Below, piece after piece: positions 42,077 to 51,700 of a stretch of 64,000 nucleotides of DNA. The stretch spans positions 620,001-684,000 of the forward strand of contig JAXLYR010000004.1 of the NCBI GenBank assembly GCA_046351325.1. Direction: 5' to 3'. The notes under the pieces were generated by a model, which saw only the letters and a program-made list of their open reading frames with translations, made no database searches and was not told the DNA's origin. Position 1 is the stretch's first letter, and each line of letters begins with the position of its first letter. This stretch comes from Xiheicaenibacterium sp046351325 (GTDB lineage Bacteria; Myxococcota_A; Polyangia; Polyangiales; Polyangiaceae). Position numbers and translations under genes: made by a program.

Positions 42077-42535
42077 ATGTCGACCGCTGCTCCTTCTATG
42101 GATTCGCAGTTGCCCGCGATCGCACAGCGGGCCCTCGAGCTCTTCCGCGGACCGCTTCGCGACGTTCGCTTCCCCGACGTCGACGCCGACTCGCTCGAAG
42201 CGGTGTCGACCTCGGCGCTCGAGGCGATGAGCGCGGTCGAGGCTGCGGAGCGCGCCCTCGAGGCTGCTCGCTCCCAGCTCGCGATCAAGACACGAGAGGT
42301 CATCGCCAAGTCCGAGCTCGGGCTGGCCTACGCTCGTATCTACGCCCGCACCGATGAGGCGCTGAGCCGCCAGTTGGACGAGCCCTCGCAGGCTCCTATC
42401 CTCGTCGCCTCGGAGCCAGTAGCCGCCAAGCGGCGTGGCCGACCTCGCAAGCAGGCCGAGGGCGCGAGCCCCCAAGCCGACATTGTCGACGAGCCGAGCC
42501 CCAGCAATGAGAAGCCGGCTGTCGCTGCGGAATAG
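42077..42535 (+). CDS. small protein with AT-hook-like motif
   Basis: A 152-residue protein with no signal peptide. Residues 10-105 are helical and acidic (LEAMSAVEAAERALEAARSQ). Near residue 118 is KRRGRPRKQ, a good AT-hook-like DNA-binding motif. An acidic Pro/Ser-rich tail follows. It may be a small nucleoid- or DNA-binding protein; the family is not recognised. A palindrome lies 29 bases upstream of the ATG and could be its own control site. Confidence 0.65.
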   Translation: MSTAAPSMDSQLPAIAQRALELFRGPLRDVRFPDVDADSLEAVSTSALEAMSAVEAAERALEAARSQLAIKTREVIAKSELGLAYARIYARTDEALSRQLDEPSQAPILVASEPVAAKRRGRPRKQAEGASPQADIVDEPSPSNEKPAVAAE

Positions 42536-42576
42536 CGCCCGGTTGGTGTATTGGGCGGGGCCCTATTCGCTGGGCC

Positions 42577-43755
42577 CTATTTGAGCTTCTTGGCGGCGTC
42601 GCAGGACTTGGTGTTCCCGAGCTTACAGCCCGTTTCGTAATAGCTCTTCGCCTTTGCCAGGTCCTTTTTGACGCCGTTGCCCTTCTCGTAGAAGAGGCCG
42701 GCGTTGGCGCAGCCCACGTCCGAGCCGAGATCACAGGCGCGCGAATAGAGCTCAGTCGCTTTGACGAGGTCGCGCGTGCGGCCGCCTTTGCCACGCTCGA
42801 CGCCGACGCCCAAGTTGGTGCACGACCCTGCGTGGCCGAAGCCACAGGCGCGCTCGTAGAGGTCGAGCGCCCGCTTGGGGTCGGCGGGGACTGACTTGCT
42901 GCCTTCGTTGAGTTTGAGAGCAGCGATGAAGCAACCGCGAGCGTGTGCTTTGTCGTCTCCAGCCTGGCAGAGTTCGTCGAGCGCTTTGATGCCTGCCGTG
43001 ACGTCCTCGGGTACGCCCTTCCCGTTGACTTGAGCCTGGGCGTAGTTGACGCAGCCGTGCACGCTGCCTTTGTCGCAGGCCTTCTTGTAGAGCTTCGCGG
43101 CCTGGTCGAAATCGGGTTTCGCGCCTTTGCCATCTTCGAGGAGCGCGCCCAGATTGTTGCAGGCATCGGCGTCATCGCCGTTGCAGCTCTTCTCGTAGGC
43201 AGCGCGGGCGCCGGCCGGGTCTTTGTCCTGCAAGGCGATTCCCTGGTTTCTGCAGGCGAGGATCAAGCCCTTGTCGCAAGCCTTCGTGTAGAGCGCGAGC
43301 GCTTTGTCGAGATCCTTGTCGACCCCTGTGCCGTTCTCGTAGTTGACACCGAGGTTGTTGCAGCAGTCCGCGTCGTCCTTGTCGCAGCCTGCTTGGAACT
43401 TGGCGGACGCTGTCTTGAAGTCGTTCGCCTTCTCGGCCTTGTTCCCCTCGTCGAAGCAGACGGACGGGATCTCGGGGCAGGTGGCTGGCTTCTGCGTCAC
43501 TGTGCCCTTGAAGCAGCTGACGTTCATGTTCGACGATTTGGACCCGAAGCCGCTCTTCACCGAGATATGCCCCGAGCAATCGCTCCCGTCCTTCTTGGCG
43601 GTGAAGTCGTAGCCGCCCTTCGACGGGGTCAGGTGGATATCCGTGTAGCCGTCTTTCTCGAGCGCGTCGCGCGCTGCCCCCTCGTTTTGACACCCCGCGA
43701 GGAGCACACAAATGACAACAACCCCCGCAGCTCTCCACCCGCGCTCTTTGATCAC
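42577..43755 (-). CDS. Sel1-repeat lipoprotein
   Basis: A 392-residue lipoprotein with lipobox VLLAGC. After an N-terminal beta-rich part (residues 20-95) come about seven Sel1-type helical repeats with paired cysteines, for example ADCCNNLGVNYENGTGVDKD, DACNNLGALLEDG, VGCANAGLFYEKGNGVKKDL. Cys-containing Sel1 repeats resemble HcpA-type secreted proteins, where each repeat is disulfide-locked. It is a protein-interaction scaffold outside the cytoplasm. Confidence 0.88.
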   Translation of the reverse strand: MIKERGWRAAGVVVICVLLAGCQNEGAARDALEKDGYTDIHLTPSKGGYDFTAKKDGSDCSGHISVKSGFGSKSSNMNVSCFKGTVTQKPATCPEIPSVCFDEGNKAEKANDFKTASAKFQAGCDKDDADCCNNLGVNYENGTGVDKDLDKALALYTKACDKGLILACRNQGIALQDKDPAGARAAYEKSCNGDDADACNNLGALLEDGKGAKPDFDQAAKLYKKACDKGSVHGCVNYAQAQVNGKGVPEDVTAGIKALDELCQAGDDKAHARGCFIAALKLNEGSKSVPADPKRALDLYERACGFGHAGSCTNLGVGVERGKGGRTRDLVKATELYSRACDLGSDVGCANAGLFYEKGNGVKKDLAKAKSYYETGCKLGNTKSCDAAKKLK

Positions 43756-43799
43756 GAGCGCAGCATAGCAAGCCGCGGGGGCCGGACGAATTTACGGGC

Positions 43800-45170
43800 T
43801 CACTGAGGGCATTGTCCGTTGACGCAAATGATCAGACTCGCGTCGCCGGGGTACTCGCAGCAGTTGTTGAAGTCGCCGCCACCGCACGCATCGCAAGGGC
43901 AGGAGTTGCAACCAGCCCCGACCTGGAAGTTGCGACAGGCGCCGTTCGAGCAGACCTCGTCGGCGTTACAGGATTGTCCGCACTCGCCGCAGTGGAGCGG
44001 GTCAGTATCTAGGTTGACGCAGCCGCCGTCGCACTGCTGCAGGTTGCCCTGGCAGTCCGACACGCACGTGCCGTTCTGGCAGAGTGGTGTGTTGCCACCG
44101 CAGGGGCCCTGGCCCCCGCAGTTGTTCGGGTTCGAGTTGGGGTCGACGCACTGGCCGTTCTGCAGCACGAGACCTGGCTTGCAGACGCACCCGCCGTCGC
44201 AGTACTGCGTGTCGTTGCATTGCGTCGCACAGTCGCCGCAATGGTTCGGGTCGGTCGTCGGGTCGACGCACTGGCCATTACCGCAGGTGATGTTGTTGCC
44301 CGAACAAGTGCATTGACCGCTGATGCAGGTCTCGCCGGCGTTGCAGTTCTGTCCTGGGCAGCCGCCGCAGTGGTTCGGGTCGGTCGCGGGGTCGATGCAG
44401 GTGTCGCCGCACGTGATGCCGTTGTTGCATTGGCATTGGCCGCTGACACAAGTGCCCGCCGTCCCGCAGTCGTTTTGGCAGGAGCCGCAGTGGGTCGGAT
44501 CACTCGAGAGGTCGAAGCAGCCGTCTGCGCAAGCGACCTCCCCGGGGCCGCAGCTGACCTGCTCTACGCAGGTGTGATCGAGGCAGACCTCGTTGGCTGC
44601 GCATTGGGCGTCAATCAGACAGCCAACACATCGACCAGGAGTGACGTCGCAGATGGGCGCAGCGACACCACAGTCCGAGTTTTGCCCGCACTCGACGCAC
44701 TGGCTGGTGAGATCCGAACAGATCGGATCAGAGGCTGGGCAGTCCGCGTCGAGCAGACACTCGACGCAAGCCCCGCTCGCGGTGTCGCACGTCGGCGCGT
44801 CGCCTGGACAGTCTGTGTCCGACATGCAGGCGGTGTGACAGGTGTGGTCGCGCGGGAAGCAGGCTTCACCTACAGCGCAGTCAGCGGTCGCGCCGCACTC
44901 CTCGCAGCTGCCGGCCACACAGATGGGCGTGGGGGCGCCGCAGTCCGCGTTGGTCTGACACTCCACGCAGCCGAGCGTCGTGTCGCAGAACCCATTGCAG
45001 TTGGAGCCGTTGACTTGGCAACCGTTGTTCGGGCCGCCGCCGGCCCCGCCCGCCCCCGAGCCGCCGGTGTTGGAGGTGTCGTCGCTGCAGGCGGTGCCCA
45101 AGAAGGCAGCCGCGACCAGCGAAGCCGTGAAGAGACAGACCGTGGTGATGAGCTCTCGTGCGTGCTTCAT
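43800..45170 (-). CDS. Stig1-type Cys-rich lipoprotein
   Basis: A 456-residue lipoprotein from ATG 45170, with lipobox LGTAC and a Gly-rich linker. The rest is cysteine-rich repeats of two kinds. The first half has CVECxxxADCGxxxPIC-type repeats. The second half has the pattern DPNHCGGCxxxCNxGETCISGQC, which matches Stig1-like repeats common in Myxococcota surface proteins. The C-terminus (NSCPCDACGGGDFNNCCEYPGD) is shared with the neighbouring lipoprotein. It is probably a disulfide-rich surface protein. Confidence 0.82.
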   Translation of the reverse strand: MKHARELITTVCLFTASLVAAAFLGTACSDDTSNTGGSGAGGAGGGPNNGCQVNGSNCNGFCDTTLGCVECQTNADCGAPTPICVAGSCEECGATADCAVGEACFPRDHTCHTACMSDTDCPGDAPTCDTASGACVECLLDADCPASDPICSDLTSQCVECGQNSDCGVAAPICDVTPGRCVGCLIDAQCAANEVCLDHTCVEQVSCGPGEVACADGCFDLSSDPTHCGSCQNDCGTAGTCVSGQCQCNNGITCGDTCIDPATDPNHCGGCPGQNCNAGETCISGQCTCSGNNITCGNGQCVDPTTDPNHCGDCATQCNDTQYCDGGCVCKPGLVLQNGQCVDPNSNPNNCGGQGPCGGNTPLCQNGTCVSDCQGNLQQCDGGCVNLDTDPLHCGECGQSCNADEVCSNGACRNFQVGAGCNSCPCDACGGGDFNNCCEYPGDASLIICVNGQCPQ

Positions 45171-45181
45171 AGCGTTCCCCC

Positions 45182-46783
45182 TCATTGCGGGCAGGTGTTG
45201 CCTTCGACACAGGCGATTAGGTTGTTGACGCCTGGGTAAGCACAACAGTGGTTGTTGTTGCCCTGGCAGCTCGGGCATGGACACGTGTTGCAACCGACGC
45301 CGACGTCCCATTGGCGACAGTTGCCGTTGATGCACAGTTCATCGGTGTTGCAGACGTTGTTGCAGCCGCCGCAGTGCAGCGGGTCCGTCTCTTGGTTGAC
45401 GCAGTTGCCGTTGCAGCTGTCGAGGCCCGGCCCGCAATTGGACGAGCAAACCCCATCCAGACAGACCGGTGTTTGGCCACCACACTGGACCGGGTTCGCG
45501 CCGTTCGGGGAGCAGAACAGCGGGTTCGACGTGGTGTCGACGCAGTTGCCGTTGATGAGCGTGAGCCCGGGGCGGCAGACGCAGGCGCCCCCGCTACAGA
45601 CCTCTCGATCGCCGCATTGGGTCTGGCAGTTCCCGCAGTGCTGCGGATCTTCGGCGACGTCGGTGCACGTGTTGTTGAATCCGCACGCTTGCAGACCACC
45701 GGCGCACCCGCATTGTCCGCTCTGGCAAAGACCATAGAGCGGGTCACAGTCATTGCCACATTGACCGCAGTTGTTCGGGTCGGCTGCGACGTTCGTGCAG
45801 GCCCCTCCGCAGGAGATCTCTCCTGCCGTGTTGCAGACGCACTGGCCCGAGGTGCACGTCGCGTCGGGGGCGCACTGATTGAAGCAGTCACCGCAGTGCA
45901 GCTCGTCGGTCGTCAGGTCGACGCACCCGAAGATCGCGCCACAGTTCACGTTGCCGGGGTCGCACTGACAGACACCGCTGACGCACTGTCCGCCGGGACC
46001 ACAAGTGTTACCGCACTGTCCGCAGTTCTCCTGGTCGGTGGCGAGATTCGCACAAACACCCTGCGCGACACAGGCGACGTCCCCAGCGGGGCAGTCGCTG
46101 CAAACACCGTTGTCACAGGTCTGACCGGTCAGACACGGGGCATTGCAACCGCCGCAGTTGTTCAAGTCCGACGCGATGTCGACGCAGCCGGATGGGCAGT
46201 TGATGAGACCGTTTGCGCACGCGCAGACGCCGGTGGTGCACGTGCCGCCGGGGCCGCAGTCGACGCCGCAGTTGCCGCAGTTCGCCTCGTCTGTCGTCAA
46301 GTCCGCGCAGACACCCTGCACGACGCACGCGACGAGGTTGGGCCCACAGGCGGAGCAGACGCCATCCATACAGGTTTGACCCGTAAGACAAGCGTTGCCA
46401 CACGTGCCGCAGTTCGCTTCATCCGTCTTGAGGTCCGCGCAGCCGCTCGTGCAGCTGTCCAGGCCTGGGCCGCATACACACTGGCTGTCCAGGCAGATCT
46501 CGCCGTCGCCGCACGCGGTAGCGCAGTCTCCACAGTGGAGAGCATCACTCGACAGAAGGACACACTCGCCGCTGCAGTTCTCGAGCGGCGCTTGGCAGGT
46601 GACAGTTCCACCAGCGCTCCCGCCAGTCCCACCTGTTCCGCCAGCCGGCGTGCCCCCAGCGCCGGTCGCCCCTGTCCCCGTGTCGTCGCCGCAGCCGGCG
46701 AGCGCTGCGCCCACCATCATCGTGAGCGCAACCCCGAACTTCAGCACTCGTCCCTGCTGATAAGGCCATAAGTTTGGATTCAT
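45182..46783 (-). CDS. Stig1-type Cys-rich lipoprotein, tandem paralogue
   Basis: A 533-residue lipoprotein from ATG 46783, which has AGGAGG 8 bases upstream. Lipobox ALAGC, a Gly/Thr linker, then about ten Stig1-like repeats of the form DLTTDEANCGNCGxxCGPGGTC. Its C-terminus (NTCPCPSCQGNNNHCCAYPG) is clearly related to that of the gene that follows 11 bases downstream. The pair therefore looks like a tandem duplication in one operon. No enzymatic motif is present. Confidence 0.82.
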   Translation of the reverse strand: MNPNLWPYQQGRVLKFGVALTMMVGAALAGCGDDTGTGATGAGGTPAGGTGGTGGSAGGTVTCQAPLENCSGECVLLSSDALHCGDCATACGDGEICLDSQCVCGPGLDSCTSGCADLKTDEANCGTCGNACLTGQTCMDGVCSACGPNLVACVVQGVCADLTTDEANCGNCGVDCGPGGTCTTGVCACANGLINCPSGCVDIASDLNNCGGCNAPCLTGQTCDNGVCSDCPAGDVACVAQGVCANLATDQENCGQCGNTCGPGGQCVSGVCQCDPGNVNCGAIFGCVDLTTDELHCGDCFNQCAPDATCTSGQCVCNTAGEISCGGACTNVAADPNNCGQCGNDCDPLYGLCQSGQCGCAGGLQACGFNNTCTDVAEDPQHCGNCQTQCGDREVCSGGACVCRPGLTLINGNCVDTTSNPLFCSPNGANPVQCGGQTPVCLDGVCSSNCGPGLDSCNGNCVNQETDPLHCGGCNNVCNTDELCINGNCRQWDVGVGCNTCPCPSCQGNNNHCCAYPGVNNLIACVEGNTCPQ

Positions 46784-46873
46784 CGCCGAGTCCTCCTGAT
46801 CCAAGGTCAGAGCTTCATGTTCTTCCCTTCCTTCGGCCGATTCACGTTCTCGACCTGTCCGCTAACGACATTG

Positions 46874-46892
46874 CGTGTTCACTCGGAACACG
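46874..46892 (+). promoter_or_regulatory. palindrome in the Stig1/nudC divergent gap
   Basis: CGTGTTC (46874-46880), spacer ACTCG, GAACACG (46886-46892): a perfect inverted repeat with 7-base arms. It lies between the divergent Stig1-type and nudC genes and shares the TGTTC/GAACA half-site with the palindrome at 42027. It is a candidate operator. Its presence also argues that nudC starts at 47001 and not at the GTG at 46875. Confidence 0.4.
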
Positions 46893-47000
46893 TCGCTAAT
46901 CAGTTTCCCCACATCGACGGAGGCTGGGTTCGCCTGGCTTTGGGCGCTCGCCCATGCAAAGAAGCCACTGTCTTTCGAGCCCAAAGGAGCGAGTCGAGCC

Positions 47001-47852
47001 GTGTCTTTCCTGTTCGAGGAGCCCATCCCCGCCTTCCGCTCGAGCCTCGACGTCGCGTCCTCGGCCGAGGCTCTCTATCTCGCGTTTGACGCTCGCGGCG
47101 ATGTCTTGGTCGAGCGAGCCGACAACAGCTTGCTGACGTTCGCGTCCGCGACTCGACACGGCCTCTCGACGAACGACACGCACCCGCTCGGCGTGCTCGG
47201 TGAGACGCCGGTCCACATCGCGCTCCTCGAGGGCGTACTGTCCGGCGGCGCCCTCCCGGAGAACCTGCGCACCACCAGCGTGCGAAGGCTGTTCGGAGCG
47301 CTCGATATCTCGCAAATCGCTGTCGCGGCGATGGGCAGCCAGCTCGCGCACTTCATCCGTAACAACCAGTTTTGCGGGCGCTGCGCGAAGCCCTTGGTCG
47401 CTGTCGCGGGTGAGCGCGCCCGACGTTGTGAAGCCTGCGAGCGCGACGTCTATCCGTCGATCCACCCGTGCGCGATCGTCCTCGTGCACGACGGCGATCG
47501 AATCGTGATGACCCGGACCAAGCTCTTCCCGAAGGGGTTCTACGGCCTCGTCGCGGGCTTCCTCGAAATGGGCGAGACCGTCGAGCAATGTGCGGCTCGC
47601 GAGGTCCTCGAGGAGGTTGGCCTCGAGGTCGAGGACGTCAGCTACGTCGCGAGCCAGCCGTGGCCGTTTCCGTCGCAGCTCATGCTGGGACTCACCGCGC
47701 GCTACCGCAGCGGCGAGCTCGTCGTCGACACGAAGGAGCTGGAGGACGCGCGGTGGTTCGACCTCGACGCGCTGCCGCCGCTGCCACCGCCGCTCAGCAT
47801 CGCGCGGCACCTCATCGATCTCCACTTGGCCGCGCGGAAGCCGAGCTCGTGA
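47001..47852 (+). CDS. nudC: NAD(+)/NADH pyrophosphatase (NudC type)
   Basis: A 283-residue Nudix hydrolase that cleaves NADH to NMNH and AMP and can remove NAD caps from RNA in other bacteria. A zinc ribbon (C125-GR-C128 and C143-EA-C146) is followed by a complete Nudix box at about 186-208 (GFLEMGETVEQCAAREVLEE) and the NudC signature SQPWPFP at 218-224. GTG 47001 follows an AAAGGAG and leaves a normal-length N-terminal domain; GTG 46875 would add 42 residues over a palindrome. It overlaps the exonuclease gene by 4 bases. Confidence 0.92.
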   Translation: MSFLFEEPIPAFRSSLDVASSAEALYLAFDARGDVLVERADNSLLTFASATRHGLSTNDTHPLGVLGETPVHIALLEGVLSGGALPENLRTTSVRRLFGALDISQIAVAAMGSQLAHFIRNNQFCGRCAKPLVAVAGERARRCEACERDVYPSIHPCAIVLVHDGDRIVMTRTKLFPKGFYGLVAGFLEMGETVEQCAAREVLEEVGLEVEDVSYVASQPWPFPSQLMLGLTARYRSGELVVDTKELEDARWFDLDALPPLPPPLSIARHLIDLHLAARKPSS

Positions 47853-48718
47853 CCGCGACGCTCCACCTGGTCGACGCGACCTACGAGCTCTTCCGCGCGT
47901 TCTTCGGCGCGCCCGCGCGCAAGGCCCCCGACGGTCGAGAGGTCGGCGCGGTGCGTGGGCTGCTCGGCACGTTGCTGATGATGCTGAAGAGCGAGGGCGC
48001 GACCCACGTCGCGTGCGCGACCGACCACGTGATCCGCTCGTTCAGGAACGAGCTCTGGGCTGGCTACAAGACCGAAGAGGGCATGGCGGTCGATCTCGCG
48101 TCCCAGTTTCACCTCGCGGAAGACCTGATGCGCGCGCTCGGGCTGGTGGTCTGGCCGATGGTCGAGTTCGAGGCCGACGACGCGCTGGCTGCGGGCGTCG
48201 CGCGCTTCGCGAAGGACGCGGAGAAGATCTTCGTGTGCACGGTCGACAAGGACCTCGCGCAGTGCGTGGACGGCGACCGCGTCGTCCTCGTCGATCGCAT
48301 GCGCAAGAAGACCACCGACGAGGCCGGCGTCGTCGAGAAGTTCGGCGTGCGACCCGCGCAGATCCCCGACTTTCTCGCGCTCGTCGGCGACACCGCGGAC
48401 GGCTATCCAGGCATCGCGGGCTTCGGCAAGAAGACCGCGGCGACAGTCGTGACGGCGTTCGGTTCGATCGAGGAGATCCCGAGTGATCCTGCGCGCTGGC
48501 CGACAGGGGTTCGCGGTGCGCCGAACCTCGCGGCGACCCTCGACGCGGCTCGCGAACACGCGCTCCTCTTCAAGCGGCTCGCGACGCTGCGACGCGACGT
48601 CCCGCTCACCGAGCGCTACGAGGACCTCGAGTGGCGCGGCGCCCGCCCGGAGCTCCGCGATCGCTGTGAGGAGCTCGGCTTCAAGGAGCTGCCGGCGCGC
48701 GTGCACCGCTGGCGGTGA
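47849..48718 (+). CDS. 5'-3' exonuclease, FEN/PolA-N type
   Basis: A 289-residue protein starting at GTG 47849, overlapping the nudC stop (GTGA). It has the N-terminal Asp in LHLVDATYELFRAFFG, the acidic cluster EFEADDALA, CTVDKDLAQCV, and the helix-three-turn-helix GDTADGYPGIAGFGKKTA. This is the PolI-type 5' nuclease fold without a polymerase. It probably acts on flaps or RNA primers. Its last 38 bases overlap the 3' end of the convergent STAND gene. Confidence 0.92.
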   Translation: MTATLHLVDATYELFRAFFGAPARKAPDGREVGAVRGLLGTLLMMLKSEGATHVACATDHVIRSFRNELWAGYKTEEGMAVDLASQFHLAEDLMRALGLVVWPMVEFEADDALAAGVARFAKDAEKIFVCTVDKDLAQCVDGDRVVLVDRMRKKTTDEAGVVEKFGVRPAQIPDFLALVGDTADGYPGIAGFGKKTAATVVTAFGSIEEIPSDPARWPTGVRGAPNLAATLDAAREHALLFKRLATLRRDVPLTERYEDLEWRGARPELRDRCEELGFKELPARVHRWR

Positions 48719-51700
48719 CCTCGTCGGCGCAGAATTCCTTTGGGGCCCAAACTGTATCGGGCCCCGGCCGCGGGATGACCGAGACCACGGCGAGCGTCTC
48801 GCGGCACACGCGCAGCGGCGTGAGCTCACCCGAGCTCACGAGCGTGTCGGCGCGGCCAGGTGGTCTGCTCGCGAGGAGCGCGCCGCCGCGACCCGTGCTC
48901 ACCACGGCGATCTGCTCGTCGTTCGCGAACGTCCCGTCCTCGAGCGGGCCGCCGAGGGGTGAGAGGATCTCGAGCTCGAGGTCGAGATCGAGATCCCAGA
49001 CGCGCGCCGTGCCGTCCTGCGACGTGCTCAAGAGGCGCTTTCCGTCCGACGAGAAGCTCACGCTCGACACCGCGCCCGTGTGCCCGGTGAGGATGCGCGA
49101 CGTCGACCCATTGGGGCGCGCCGTCGCTCGGTCGTGCAGCCGAATCGTCTGATCGAGCGAGGCCGTCGCGATCAGCGAGCCGTCGGGCGAGAACACCGCG
49201 CGCCTCACACCCTGCTCGTGTCCTGTGAGGAGCGCGACCGCGCCGGTTGCGAGCTCGATGAGCCGCACGCTCTCCATGTCGGTCCAGACGAGCGCGCTCC
49301 CGTCGGGCGCGAAGCCGAGGTCCGTCGTCGCCGTTCTTCCCTCGAGGTTGAAGAGCTCTTCGTGGCTCGGTTCGCGCAGGACCCGAAGCCGCCCGTTGGC
49401 CGACGCCACCGCGAGCGTCGCGCCGTCGGGTGAATACGCGAGCGAGGCGATGGACATGAGGCGGGCGCGCCCCTTCGCCGAAGGAGCAGGGGGCGCGGCG
49501 ATGCGGTTCGTCTCGTGTCCCTCGCGGTCGAGGAAGACGAGCGCTCCATCGTTCAGGCCGACGGCGATGCTGCCGTTCGACGGGTGAAACGCGACCGCCG
49601 TCGCGGGTTGGGGGCTGCCGAAGCGAAAGCTCGAGGTCCCCTTGGGCAGCGCGAAGACCTCGAGCCTGTGTTTGTCGGGGCTCGAGTCGCCGGCCTCCAG
49701 GTTCTCGTAGTCGATCGCGACCCGCGTGTTCTCTCGGTCGAAAGCGAACGCACCCGCCGGCGACCCGCCGCTGCCCGGCAGAGAGATGACCGCGCGGGAC
49801 GCGAGCCCAGCGGTCGAGGAGGCTCCGAGCGGATACACCTCGACGTCGCCACCGAAGCCCGCGGTCAGTGCGTACGCGCCCGCCGCGCTCAAACGCGCCT
49901 CGGCCTGGATGGGTTCCGAGGCGGTGAAGACACGCGCGATCGATCCTGTGCGCAGCTCGACGACGCGCGCGCTTTTGTCCGTGCTCGTGAGCGCGACGCG
50001 CTCGCCCGACGCGTCGAACGCCGCGTCCGTGACGTCCGCCTCGAAGCCGCTCATACGGCGCAGCCGGGCGCCAGTCTCGAGATCCCAGAGCGACGCGAGC
50101 GACGACGTGTCCATCGACACGGCGCGATCGCGAGACCTGGAGAGCGCGACGCGCTGCAGGCCCGAGATCTCGATGTTGAACCGACGCGCCCCGTCGAGTT
50201 CGAAGGCGAGCAGGCCAGCCGAGTCCGCGACCAGCACGCCGCGCGCTGCGAAGTTTGCTTGTACAACGTTGGTCTTACCGTGGAGCTCGAGCTCGATTGG
50301 GCGCGCTTCGAGCTTCGTGAAGAGGAGCGCGCGAGGCGCGTCGTAGAGGCCCGCGAGCAAGCGCCCGTCATCGTCGAGATCGATCGAAGAGACGCGGCCG
50401 GCGAATCGGGTCGCGCTGCGGATGCGCCCCGTCGACACGTCGGCGATAGCGAGCTCGGTGAAGTCGTGCGCCTCGGGCCGATCTGCGAGGTGTGCCTCGG
50501 GGGCGTCGTGATACGCGATCGCGAGCGATTCGCCTCGCGGATCGAGCGCGAAGGCCGCGGGAGTGCGCTCCTCGTCGAGCGCGAGCGTGACCTCACCGGT
50601 CTCGACGTCGATGACCATCAGCCGCTCCCGACTCGCCGCGACGAGGCGCGCGCCGTCCGGTGTGAACGCGAGGTCGGTGGGCGCTGTCCCGAAGCCCGAG
50701 ATGACGTGGATCGGCTGGGCGGTGAGCGAATCCGCGATGATCACCATCCCCTGCGCTTCGGAGGTCATGCGCTGCGTGCCGAACGCGAACACCTCGCGCC
50801 CGCACGCGACCGACCAGAGCACGTCGTCTTGCACGTCCGATCGCGCGAGCTCGGCGCCGGTCGTGCCGTCCCAGACGCGCGCGGACATGTCCATCCCTGC
50901 CGTGACGAACCACGGCGTCCCAGCGAGCGCGCACGTTCGATAGACCGGCCCGGTGTGACCACGCAGCGGGACGCCGCCGGCGCCGCTCCGCGCGAGCCGC
51001 TCGAGATCGAGCGAGAGGCGCGTCTCCTTCGTCTCGCCGAGCTCGGCCTCGAGCGACGACGCGGCTCGGAGGAGCGCGAGCGCGTTGTCGCTGCGACCTC
51101 GAGGCTCGAAGCCGCGCGCCTCTGCGACGAGACCGCGGACCTCGGCCTGCGTCTTCTGCCTCGTGGTCGCGCGCTGCTCGGTCGCGAGCGCGTCGCGGGC
51201 GCGCTCGCTCGCGCGCCACTGCGTGAGGGAAAACAGGAGAAAGCGACGGTGGCTGCGAACGCAGCCGCGATGAAGGCCGATGCGGATGCGCCGGCCGCGA
51301 CGGGCCTCGAGCGCGCAAGCGTCGGCGAACTCGGCCTCGGAGCCAGCGAGCGCATCGCTCGAGCGCCTGCGAAATCGCTCGAGTTCGGCGAGCAGATCGC
51401 CCGACCAAAGCAAGCTGCGCGGGCGGTCGCGCGACTGCCACTCCTTGGTCGCGGCGCGCATCGACGCGAGCAGGCGCTGCCCGTCGACGTCCTCGGAGAG
51501 CCAGCGATCGAGCTCGCCCCAGTGTCGGATGAGCGCCTCGTGAACGATCTCGACGACGGCGCCGCCGCGCTCGCGATCGTGCTCGCTATCGTGCGTCTCG
51601 CTGTCGTCCTCGCGCGAGGTGAGCAGGCGCGCCGCGGCGAGCCGCTCGATGACGACCTTCGCCTCGGCGGGATCGGGGAGGGCCGCGGCGAGCTCGGCGA

